Positions 1 through 5,661 of a DNA stretch of 7,734 bases are shown in pieces. Each line of letters begins with the position of its first letter. The stretch's first letter is position 1. The notes below the pieces were generated by a model. The model saw nothing but the letters and a program-made list of their open reading frames with translations, had not been told where the DNA came from and ran no database searches. This DNA comes from Thermoproteota archaeon (GTDB taxonomy: Archaea > Thermoproteota > Korarchaeia > Korarchaeales > Korarchaeaceae): the NCBI GenBank assembly GCA_011042755.1, contig DRBY01000084.1, positions 1 to 7,734 of the forward strand. The letters run 5' to 3'. Position numbers and translations under genes: made by a program.

Positions 1-595
1 ATACGAAGGCGAAGGTTCGCACGCCCTCTCTAACGAGCTTTCGAAGAGCCTTGAGCCTCAGGTGCGGGCTAGGCGCCCTGGGCTCTAACGCCCTGAGGAT
101 AGGCCCACCCAACCCGCTAATCGAGAACCCCACCTCTACATCTCCAGCTTTAAGCAGGTCTATGTCTCTTAACACCAGAGGCGACTTGGTCAGGACTGAG
201 ACGGCAAAGTCTCGCCGCCTGACGAGGACCTCTAGGCACCTCCTAGTCAGCCTGAAGGTCGACTCAACCGGCTGATACGGGTCTGTAGACGAACCTATCT
301 CGACTAGCCCTAGATTCACTCTGTCCAGCTCTCTAGCTATAACCTGAGGAGCATTGACTTTTGGGAAGACGTACTCTCCCCACGACAGCCCGGGAAACCT
401 CTTTCCAGTCATCCACGCCGAGTAGCAGTACCTGCACCCGTGCTGACAGCCGTAGTAAGGGTTCACTGTGTAGTCGATGCCCTCGATCTTGCTCTTCGTC
501 AGCACGGACTTCACAGCCACCGGCTTTATCAGCAATCGGGCCTCGGGGTGAGCTGGTCTGTATTTACCTTTAGCGTCCTCGGGAACGATCCACAA
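1..595 (-). CDS. SPL-type radical SAM protein (partial, C-terminus off the left edge)
   Basis: Reverse translation of the first 600 bases gives an open frame running off the left edge, so only about the N-terminal 198 codons are present. It contains NPYYGCQHGCRYCY, whose three cysteines (about residues 50, 54 and 57 from the TTG at 595) form a C-x3-C-x2-C radical SAM cluster motif. Downstream, SSTDPYQPVEST and LTRRCLEVL resemble the block that follows the cluster in spore-photoproduct-lyase-like (SplB/Rv2578c-type) proteins of archaea and bacteria. The family should bind a 4Fe-4S cluster and cleave SAM; most members have no known substrate, so I give none. Start choice: TTG at 595 lies 26 nt from a TATA-like box centred near 621; GTG at 607 is the longer alternative. 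The gene is divergent from the thioredoxin-fold gene. Family call is firm, start uncertain. Confidence 0.85.
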   Translation of the reverse strand, partial: MWIVPEDAKGKYRPAHPEARLLIKPVAVKSVLTKSKIEGIDYTVNPYYGCQHGCRYCYSAWMTGKRFPGLSWGEYVFPKVNAPQVIARELDRVNLGLVEIGSSTDPYQPVESTFRLTRRCLEVLVRRRDFAVSVLTKSPLVLRDIDLLKAGDVEVGFSISGLGGPILRALEPRAPSPHLRLKALRKLVREGVRTFAFV

Positions 596-615
596 ACCTG
601 CAGTCACACTCGCAC

Positions 616-627
616 CGTTAAATATGA
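616..627. promoter_or_regulatory. Shared bidirectional TATA-like box
   Basis: The sequence CGTTAAATATGA is AT-rich in GC-rich surroundings and reads as a TATA-like element on both strands (TTAAATAT on plus, ATATTTAA on minus). Its centre, near 621, is 26 nt from the TTG at 595 of the minus-strand radical SAM gene and 27 nt from the ATG at 648 of the plus-strand thioredoxin-fold gene, the spacing expected if both messages are leaderless. No good Shine-Dalgarno precedes either start. The box overlaps the ATG at 624 that a longest-frame call would choose. This is inference from spacing; no transcription start is known. Confidence 0.5.
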
Positions 628-647
628 GTGAAAGCAGGGCTTCCGTG

Positions 648-1643
648 ATGCGAGCCGCGGCCGTCGCCCTGCTCGGCGTCCTGCTGCTGGAAGTCGCCGC
701 CCTCTACTGCATACCGAGGGTCGGCCAGAAGGTGAACTTCACTCTCACAACGAGAGATGGGCAGACCGTCTCATCAGATAACATTCCCTGGGATGCCGTG
801 GTTCTAGTGTTCTTCCAGCACACATGTCCTCACTGCCGAACCGACCTGCAAAGAATGGCGGACACGTTGAGGGCCTGCAACACGCCGCTAGACTACAGGG
901 TCATCGCGGTGGGGGTTAGCAGAAATCTGAGCGCCGATTACGAGTTCTTCTTGACTCTTCCTGAGAACGACTGGCTGTACGCAGACGGCTCTCCTGAGCT
1001 GGCGCAGGCATTCGTTCTGAGGGTCACTCCCACATGGATAGTGCTCGACTCGTCGGCTGCCGTCGTCTTGGCTGAAGAGGGGACTCCAGATGGAGATACG
1101 CTATGTTCTGTACTCGGAGGGGTTCTAGGAGGCTCTGGGAAATTCCCATACCTGTTAGTTGGCTCATCCGTCGATGAGGAGGCGGCCGCGGCGTTCTCTG
1201 CCAAGGCTGGGGGAGCGATCGTTAGGAGCCTCCCGGAGCGAGCGTCCTACCTCGTGGTAGGTGGCCCCTTCGCCCACTCCGGGAAGGGAGTGATAAATCC
1301 GGCGAAGGAGGCGGCCTCTAAAGCGGGGGTCTACTTCACGCGAATCCCGTCAGGCATAGTGATGGAGGTTAGGCCAGCGAGCCTGACATTGACCGTGACC
1401 GGCGCGGATTGGGCAAAGAAGGATTACGCCGTGGTGTTCGCCTTAAGGAAGGGACTCAGAATCGTGGCCGGGGCTATGGGCTGCACCAGGTTCGGCACCA
1501 AGGCAGCCCTGCTCTGGCTCGAGAATCACCTAGACGAGCTGAGGCCTGGCGAGGGCTACGTCCTCCAGTGGGAGGACTCGAACTCTGACGGAGACGTTCA
1601 AGTAAGCGAGGTTACGGTATTGCAAAAGTTCTACATTCCCTGA
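648..1643 (+). CDS. Membrane-anchored thioredoxin-fold protein with S-layer-type C-terminal domain and EF-hand loop
   Basis: Numbered from the upstream ATG at 624 (339 residues). Residues 9-28 form one hydrophobic segment after M9-R10, a signal peptide or anchor. Residues 35-165 are thioredoxin-like, with active site C68-P-H-C71, the CPHC type typical of DsbA-like oxidoreductases, and a cis-proline-type TPT at 135-137. Sequons N38-F-T and N101-L-S fit an exterior location. Residues 175-339 are different: LLVG, YLVVGGPFAH (about 209-218), DYAVVFALRKG (267-277) and GTKAALLWLE (291-300) resemble a C-terminal domain recurring in archaeal S-layer or envelope proteins. D318-x-N320-x-D322-G-D324 followed by E329 is a textbook EF-hand loop. 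Likely role: thiol-disulfide chemistry at the cell envelope. I prefer ATG 648 (332 codons) because it follows a TATA-like box by 27 nt and gives a compact signal peptide; 624 is possible. It ends 6 nt from the convergent phosphatase stop. Confidence 0.85.
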   Translation: MRAAAVALLGVLLLEVAALYCIPRVGQKVNFTLTTRDGQTVSSDNIPWDAVVLVFFQHTCPHCRTDLQRMADTLRACNTPLDYRVIAVGVSRNLSADYEFFLTLPENDWLYADGSPELAQAFVLRVTPTWIVLDSSAAVVLAEEGTPDGDTLCSVLGGVLGGSGKFPYLLVGSSVDEEAAAAFSAKAGGAIVRSLPERASYLVVGGPFAHSGKGVINPAKEAASKAGVYFTRIPSGIVMEVRPASLTLTVTGADWAKKDYAVVFALRKGLRIVAGAMGCTRFGTKAALLWLENHLDELRPGEGYVLQWEDSNSDGDVQVSEVTVLQKFYIP

Positions 1644-1649
1644 GGGATC

Positions 1650-2453
1650 TCACCTCAACAGTAGCTCCTCTAGAGATCCCAAGATATAATTGGGCTTCGC
1701 TGACGACGCCTCCACGTCCTCAGCTCTCGCCACCCCCGTTAGTACGAGCGCGCAGTCTAGCCTCGCGTTCTTTGCCCCGATCACGTCCGTGTCGAGCCGA
1801 TCTCCTACGACCAAGACCTTTGACTTCTCTATTCCCAACACGCTGAGCGCCATGTCGAAGATGGGCTTGTAGGGCTTCCCGACTATCAGGTCTGGCCCCC
1901 TCCCCGAGGCTGCCTCTAGGGCAGCGATCATGGTGCCAGCTCCAGGCATCAGCCCTCTCTCGGTCGGGAAGGTCTTATCGGGATTGGTGGCGACGAAGTC
2001 GGCCCCAGCCCTGATGGCGTTGGCCGCGGCGCCGATCTTCCAGTAGGTAACGTTGGGATCCATTCCCACGACCACGGCGTCAACGTCACCAGCCCAGCAC
2101 CAGTCCTCGGTGACTAGCCTGTGTCCCTGCAGCATAAGCTCGACGTAGAGTCCGACGTCGCCAAAGGGAAACGCCTTCAGAGGGCCCCTCTGCTCCTTAA
2201 GCAGCTTGGCGGTCGCAAACCCGCTATTAACTATATCCTGCTCCCTGACCCAGCCTACACCAATCTTACGCAGCTTCTCGACGTACTGAGCTCTGCTCTT
2301 CGTGGAGTTGTTCGTGAGGAACACGATGCTCTTCCCCAGTGAGTGCAGCGAGTTTACGGCGCGTATCGCGTCTGGGAACACTTTCTGGCCAGCCCACAGA
2401 ACCCCGTCTAGGTCAATGAGATAGCCCTCGTATCTCTCTACGATCTTGGGCAT
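1650..2453 (-). CDS. HAD-superfamily phosphatase, NagD / 4-nitrophenylphosphatase type
   Basis: Magnesium-dependent HAD hydrolase of subfamily IIA, probably a soluble phosphatase of small phosphorylated metabolites. Archaeal relatives include 4-nitrophenylphosphatases and phosphoglycolate-type phosphatases; the substrate cannot be told from sequence. Numbered from GTG 2468 (272 residues), the four HAD motifs are: motif I D19-L-D21-G-V-L-W (nucleophile D19), motif II FLTNNS (50-55), motif III lysine in VGKPYKP (K198), and motif IV VVGDRLDTD (220-228). The C2-cap signature TNPDKTFPTE, followed by GLMPGAGTM, lies at 161-180, as expected for NagD-like proteins. Length is normal for the family. 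Start: the ATG at 2453 is 28 nt from a TATA-like box and begins MPKIVERYEGYLIDLDG; GTG 2468 would add five residues and has no better ribosome site. Intact in every motif. Confidence 0.92.
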   Translation of the reverse strand: MPKIVERYEGYLIDLDGVLWAGQKVFPDAIRAVNSLHSLGKSIVFLTNNSTKSRAQYVEKLRKIGVGWVREQDIVNSGFATAKLLKEQRGPLKAFPFGDVGLYVELMLQGHRLVTEDWCWAGDVDAVVVGMDPNVTYWKIGAAANAIRAGADFVATNPDKTFPTERGLMPGAGTMIAALEAASGRGPDLIVGKPYKPIFDMALSVLGIEKSKVLVVGDRLDTDVIGAKNARLDCALVLTGVARAEDVEASSAKPNYILGSLEELLLR

Positions 2454-2475
2454 CGAAGACTGTCCCACTGCCCAT

Positions 2476-2487
2476 TCATTATATTGA
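2476..2487. promoter_or_regulatory. Shared bidirectional TATA-like box
   Basis: TCATTATATTGA, read on minus as TCAATATAATGA, is a nearly symmetric AT block between two divergent genes in GC-rich DNA. Its centre near 2481 is 28 nt from ATG 2453 of the minus-strand phosphatase, fitting a leaderless start. On the plus strand it predicts transcription from about 2508, downstream of the TTG at 2484 but upstream of the TTG at 2520 used for the glycosyltransferase call. The arrangement repeats that of the box at 616-627. Inference from position and composition only. Confidence 0.5.
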
Positions 2488-2508
2488 GGATCTATCCGAC
2501 TTCTGCCA

Positions 2509-2515
2509 GAGGGAG
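2509..2515 (+). promoter_or_regulatory. Ribosome binding site candidate for the GT2 gene
   Basis: GAGGGAG lies 4 nt before the TTG at 2520 and is the only purine-rich Shine-Dalgarno-like tract near a possible start of the glycosyltransferase. It supports TTG 2520 over TTG 2484, which has no such tract and lies within the presumed promoter. Confidence 0.4.
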
Positions 2516-2519
2516 CCTC

Positions 2520-3200
2520 TTGGGGCCCGACGCGCAGAACGCAAAGGTCGCTATAGTGATACCGGCGTACAATGAACAGGAGACCGTGGGGGATGTCGTC
2601 AGGCGGGCTAGGGAGTACTCAGACCTCGTGATAGTGGTGGATGACGGAAGCGCTGACGGCACTGCCGAGGCAGCGTCCTCCGCTGGAGCCATCGTTCTGA
2701 AGCACGACAGGAACAGGGGGAAGTGGGCAGCCCTCAGAACCGGGATCGGGGAGGCCCTCCGGCGCGGCGCCGACATCGTAGTGACCATGGACGCAGACGG
2801 CCAGCACATGCCAGAGGAGATACCGTCTCTCGTTTTCACGCTCGAGCGGGCTGACGTGGCGGTGGGCTCCAGGTCTAGGAGCGGTATGCCCCTCATCCGG
2901 AAACTCTCCAACACAATAACCACGGGGCTCCTCCGTGTCATGTTTGGAGTGAAAGTGGCGGATTCGCAGTGCGGGTTTAGGGCCTACAGGAGGCAGGCCG
3001 CGGAAGTCCTCCTGTCTGTTCAGAGTGACGGCTTTGAGGGAGAGACTGAGTCGCTAGTCAGGCTGGCTAGAGCAGGAATGAAGCTAGCTGACGCACCTGT
3101 AAGCACGATCTACGCGGGTGAGCGTTCTAAGATTAAGGCCTCGAGAGACATCTACAGGTTCCTTAAGACCGTGGTGAAGCTCCGCCTCAGGGGTGTATGA
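2520..3200 (+). CDS. GT2-family glycosyltransferase, dolichyl-phosphate mannose/glucose synthase-like
   Basis: GT-A-fold family 2 glycosyltransferase, expected to move a sugar from a nucleotide-sugar donor to a polyprenyl phosphate or similar acceptor at the inner face of the membrane. Numbered from the TTG at 2484 (238 residues): VAIVIPAYNE (22-31), VVDDGSADGT (51-60), the metal-binding DADGQH (103-108, DxD class), and ADSQCGFRAYRR (159-170) followed by GFEGETE (183-189), which match the acceptor-side region of archaeal DPM1-like enzymes. The C-terminal TIYAGERSKI and a basic helix complete the domain; no transmembrane segments follow, so it is the short catalytic-domain-only form. The usual GKGAALRxG motif reads GKWAALRTG, with W81 in place of glycine. 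I prefer TTG 2520 (226 codons) because a ribosome site precedes it and the family normally begins just before VIPAYNE. Donor and acceptor unknown. Confidence 0.88.
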   Translation: MGPDAQNAKVAIVIPAYNEQETVGDVVRRAREYSDLVIVVDDGSADGTAEAASSAGAIVLKHDRNRGKWAALRTGIGEALRRGADIVVTMDADGQHMPEEIPSLVFTLERADVAVGSRSRSGMPLIRKLSNTITTGLLRVMFGVKVADSQCGFRAYRRQAAEVLLSVQSDGFEGETESLVRLARAGMKLADAPVSTIYAGERSKIKASRDIYRFLKTVVKLRLRGV

Positions 3201-3281
3201 TGGTGACTCCTGGGCTTCTGCTAGCCCCCTAAGCGCTCTGAGGTGATCAGGAAAAGCACCATCCGTTCGTCTCTCAGTGGC

Positions 3282-3973
3282 TCAGAGTTGCTCTAGTATC
3301 GATATGAGCCTCTCTGCGGCTATTTCGATCGACCTGAAGGGATACCTCTCTGGATACCCCTCACCTTTGGCTTCCCGGCGGTCGCGCCAGTCTCGTGAAC
3401 TAGGTGCACGTACCCGTGGGGTTCTTCCGCGGGTGAGGTATTGCTCGTTAGACCTGATCTTCTCCCTCCTAACGAGATCCCCGCAGCTGGCGTGAATATC
3501 GCCATTGCCGCAGAACTAGCCTCATCACGGATTAGCATCTTCACCCTCGTCAGGATTACCTTCACTCCGAGCCTCTCGCTTAGCTCCTTACATATTGCGT
3601 TTAGCGCGGAGATAAGCTGACCGCAACCGCTTAAGACAACTACCTTGCTAACGCCCATTTCGGAGGGGGCTCTGAAGTAGTCGTCCAAGAGGCGGCGCAT
3701 CGTCTCGACACTCAGAGAGATTGTCGGGCTGCTCGTCCTGAAGGGGAAGGCCACGGGTATGGGCGGCGGAAGTAGAACTCTAGTCCTTCTCGCGACCTCT
3801 TCAGCTACAGCAATGGCTGAGAAGAGGCCGCATCCCACAGGCATGTGCAAGCCGTGAGTCTCTACCGTCCCGAACTACTATGGTCGCATTGGTTTTACCC
3901 GCAAAAATCCAGCGGTTCACCTGCAGTGAACTCATCCATCCAGAGGTGTCTGCTGGAGTTCACCGTATTCCAT
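3282..3973 (-). pseudogene. Decayed creatininase-family amidohydrolase, multiple frameshifts
   Basis: Read across frames the minus strand holds a nearly full-length creatininase-family protein (about 230 codons). Possible pieces in order: MEYGEL from ATG 3973; MDEFTAGEPLDFCG from 3939, ending at a TAA at 3895-3897; KTNATIVV around 3896-3873; then FGTVETHGLHMPVG and the main body from 3874; finally REAKGEGYPERYPFRS and IEIAAERLISILEQL in another frame down to the TGA at 3282-3284. The best supported shift is near 3380-3388, where VHETG switches to DRREAKGEGY, matching the family's TGVxGDPREA block. The E and H of ETHG remain, but the usual GTD reads GCG, the GHGG-type histidine reads SGCGQ, and the HAGExETS block is gone. 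A canonical family member binds divalent metal through these residues, so this copy should be inactive. The longest single frame (3320-3850) alone would mislead as a 176-residue protein. Confidence 0.75.
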
Positions 3974-3992
3974 AGCGCCTTACCGTAATCCC

Positions 3993-4000
3993 GCTTAAAC
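3993..4000 (-). promoter_or_regulatory. TATA-like box upstream of the creatininase remnant
   Basis: On the minus strand this reads GTTTAAGC, about 24 nt upstream of the ATG at 3973 that starts MEYGEL, in otherwise GC-rich DNA just past the exchanger stop. It fits a relic promoter of the pseudogene. Short and AT-poor, so weak. Confidence 0.3.
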
Positions 4001-4011
4001 GCGCGTCAGCA

Positions 4012-5064
4012 TCAAGTGAGGAGAAGATCAAACGCCAGCGCCTGCAGGGACACCATGAAGATCGCCTCCCCCACATCGATCTTGCCGTCGTCCCTGATCG
4101 AGAACTTGAGCAGAAGCGTAGAGGCCGCTGTCACCCCGAGCTGAGCCACAACGTAGGCATCTAAGGGTATTGGCACTACGACCCCAACGATTCCCACGGC
4201 CAAGAGCGCCAGGATCGTCACGCTGCTCAAGGTGTTCCCCAAACCAACCTCGACCTCTCCTTTTGCTGCGGATATGATGGCAACTCCATTCTCGGGCACG
4301 GTTCCAACAACCGCTATGGCCATAGCGGCGTGCACCACGTCAAAACCTCTCAAGGCGATGAGATCCTCGACGAGCCTAACCAGAACTTCAGCAGAAACGA
4401 ATACTGGGACCGTCCCAATTAGGGCCACCAGGAGGTGTCTAATTACTCTACTCCTCCTCGCTCTGCGCCCCTCCGCCCTAGAGGCCAGCGTGAGCACGTA
4501 GGAAATGTATGAGAGCACTAGTATCACTCCCACGCCACGCGGGAGGTGGGTTGAACCGCCCGTGAAGAGCCTAGCCATGGAGACCAGTGTTAGGGCCAGA
4601 TAGGCTGTGAGCGTGAAGGCTACTGCGTTGAGCTCGTCTATCAGGGCTTCTTTTGGCACAGCTATCGCCCTGAGACCGCTTTTTATCGAGCCCGCGAATG
4701 TGGTGGCAGACACCAGCAAGATGCTCGTCCCCACACTTATCATCACGGCTAGTACGGCTACCTCCACGACCTCTGGCTCTTTTGATGCGAGAGCGGTCGC
4801 TATTAGGGCTATTTCGGGGAGGTTCGACGCCAAGGAGCTGACGACCCCAGCTATGTAAGGGGGAGATCCTGTGGCCTCGGCGAATTCTACCAACGCCTCT
4901 ACGCTAACCTCCGACGCTCTTGTTATGAGCCAGCCCAAGATGGCCAGAGACATGATGAACAGCAGGAGGGGATCTACGTGAACTTTTGCTAAGAAGTATC
5001 CCCACACGAGGCCTAAATCTGCGGCGCTGGCGGCCGCCAGCGCAGCCAGCTCCCGCTTACTCAA
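4012..5064 (-). CDS. CaCA-family (sodium/calcium-type) cation exchanger with divergent alpha-repeats
   Basis: A 350-residue integral membrane protein with roughly ten hydrophobic segments arranged as two halves around a basic central loop (about 197-209, EGRRARRSR). Each half carries an alpha-repeat: residues 66-90 contain SLASNLPEIALIATAL, and residues 250-288 contain VVGTVPENGVAIISAAKG and then GLGNTLSSV. These match the family pattern GTSxPEL...AxxG...GNxxGSN. Both key acidic residues, E84 and E258, remain, but the neighbouring GTS is ASN in repeat 1 and the repeat 2 motif is GTVPE with one residue fewer, so ligands differ from NCX-type calcium sites. Likely a plasma-membrane cation antiporter of unknown ion. 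It starts at TTG 5064, overlapping the dcd stop by 4 nt (TTGA), behind a strong Shine-Dalgarno, so it is translationally coupled to dcd. ORF is intact. Confidence 0.85.
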   Translation of the reverse strand: MSKRELAALAAASAADLGLVWGYFLAKVHVDPLLLFIMSLAILGWLITRASEVSVEALVEFAEATGSPPYIAGVVSSLASNLPEIALIATALASKEPEVVEVAVLAVMISVGTSILLVSATTFAGSIKSGLRAIAVPKEALIDELNAVAFTLTAYLALTLVSMARLFTGGSTHLPRGVGVILVLSYISYVLTLASRAEGRRARRSRVIRHLLVALIGTVPVFVSAEVLVRLVEDLIALRGFDVVHAAMAIAVVGTVPENGVAIISAAKGEVEVGLGNTLSSVTILALLAVGIVGVVVPIPLDAYVVAQLGVTAASTLLLKFSIRDDGKIDVGEAIFMVSLQALAFDLLLT

Positions 5065-5630
5065 TCGCTACCCCCTCCCCCACACGCCAAGAGGCTTGGT
5101 TCCTCCTGGTTCACGAACCTCGATCCGGGTCTCTCGTCGTACCCAATGCTCGAGGGTGAGCCTAGCCTGATGAATATTATCTGCACGATCTTCATGCCTG
5201 GGTAGAGCTTCACTGGAACTACGTTCTCGTTGAAGATCTCCAGAACCACCGGAACAGGCCTCTTCATTCCCGTCCCGGGATTCACCAGACCGGCCGCGTG
5301 AACTATGATCCCCATCCTGGCGACGCTGCTCCTCCCCTCCAAGAACGCGGCAAGGGACTTAGAGATGGCGACTCTCTCAATCGTTCTAGCCAGCACGAAC
5401 TGACCCGGCTGGAGAGTGAACGGCTCACCTCTCGTGTCCACGAACTCTGCCCCCCTGTCGACAGTCTCCAAGCGGCGTGGATCTACCACTCCATCTCCCT
5501 TGAAGACTCTGAAGACGCTGTCTAGCCTGAGATCTACGGAGCATGGCCCTATGCTTTCCCAATCGAGAGGGTCTATTGAGATCTCTCCGGATTTCAAAGC
5601 CTCTCTTATCTCCACGTCTGATAGGATCAG
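5061..5630 (-). CDS. dcd: dCTP deaminase (dUTPase-fold family)
   Basis: Deaminates dCTP to dUTP (or, in bifunctional members, to dUMP), feeding dTMP synthesis; a soluble homotrimer in known relatives. Numbered from the GTG at 5615 (184 residues): IDPLDWESIGPCSVDLRL (14-31), the active-site motif LEGRSSVARMGIIVHAAG (92-109), catalytic-type glutamate E126 in VVLEIFN, and LYPGMKIVQIIF (137-148). All are standard family signatures. The family normally begins MILSD(R/K)xI; here the in-frame codons before GTG 5615 encode L-I-L-S-D, and no ATG, GTG or TTG lies upstream in that frame. The leucine codon is CTG at 5630, preceded at 6 nt by AGGAGGG, so I place the start there (189 residues). GTG 5615 is the conventional alternative but lacks a ribosome site and cuts the conserved N-terminus. 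It follows the PRTase-like stop by 31 nt and overlaps the exchanger by 4 nt: operon. Confidence 0.92.
   Translation of the reverse strand: MILSDVEIREALKSGEISIDPLDWESIGPCSVDLRLDSVFRVFKGDGVVDPRRLETVDRGAEFVDTRGEPFTLQPGQFVLARTIERVAISKSLAAFLEGRSSVARMGIIVHAAGLVNPGTGMKRPVPVVLEIFNENVVPVKLYPGMKIVQIIFIRLGSPSSIGYDERPGSRFVNQEEPSLLACGGGGSD
5071..5081 (-). promoter_or_regulatory. Strong Shine-Dalgarno of the exchanger gene, inside the dcd 3' end
   Basis: The minus strand reads GGGGGAGGGGG, then TAGCGA and the TTG start at 5064. This decides the TTG start. The same bases encode the glycine run near the C-terminus of dCTP deaminase (CGGGGSD), so that tail may exist because of the ribosome site. Confidence 0.7.
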
Positions 5631-5636
5631 TGCTAA

Positions 5637-5643
5637 CCCTCCT
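5637..5643 (-). promoter_or_regulatory. Shine-Dalgarno that points to a CTG start for dcd
   Basis: The minus strand reads AGGAGGG, then the 6-nt spacer TTAGCA, then CTG at 5630. It is one of the best anti-16S matches in the window and is correctly spaced only for the CTG codon, not for the GTG 15 nt further on. Confidence 0.65.
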
Positions 5644-5661
5644 GACTCGGAAGTAAGGAAA

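Noticed and set aside
1644..1680. Perfect 8-bp inverted repeat (GGGATCTC ... GAGATCCC, 21-nt loop) at the convergent gene junction, possible two-way terminator.
   Set aside because: It lies mostly inside the phosphatase coding region, has no T-rich tract on either strand, and a repeat of this size and spacing is expected by chance a few times in a window this long.
2492..2941. 149-codon open frame on the minus strand inside the glycosyltransferase gene.
   Set aside because: It is antisense to a well-conserved GT2 domain, has an atypical composition (Ser/Pro/Arg-rich) and no ribosome site; it is a shadow of GC-rich coding DNA.
3201..3281. Searched for an RNA gene, terminator or small gene between the GT2 stop and the pseudogene end.
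   Set aside because: No stable hairpin, T tract, tRNA-like element or open frame with a start signal was seen.
3320..3850. A simple 176-residue intact protein.
   Set aside because: The family's ETHG block lies in frame just upstream of its TTG start but behind tandem TAG stops, and the family C-terminus continues in another frame down to 3282, so the frame is one fragment of a larger broken gene.
3915..3963. Three copies of GTTCAC/GTGAAC that could form alternative hairpins (6-bp stem with 5-nt loop, or 8-bp stem with 22-nt loop).
   Set aside because: They fall within the 5' part of the creatininase remnant, are short and not followed by a T tract. I cannot separate them from chance.
5061..5630. 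dCTP deaminase as part of an antiviral nucleotide-depletion system.
   Set aside because: Known antiphage dCTP deaminases are of the zinc cytidine-deaminase fold; this one has the housekeeping dUTPase-fold motifs and no toxin or sensor domain beside it that I recognise.
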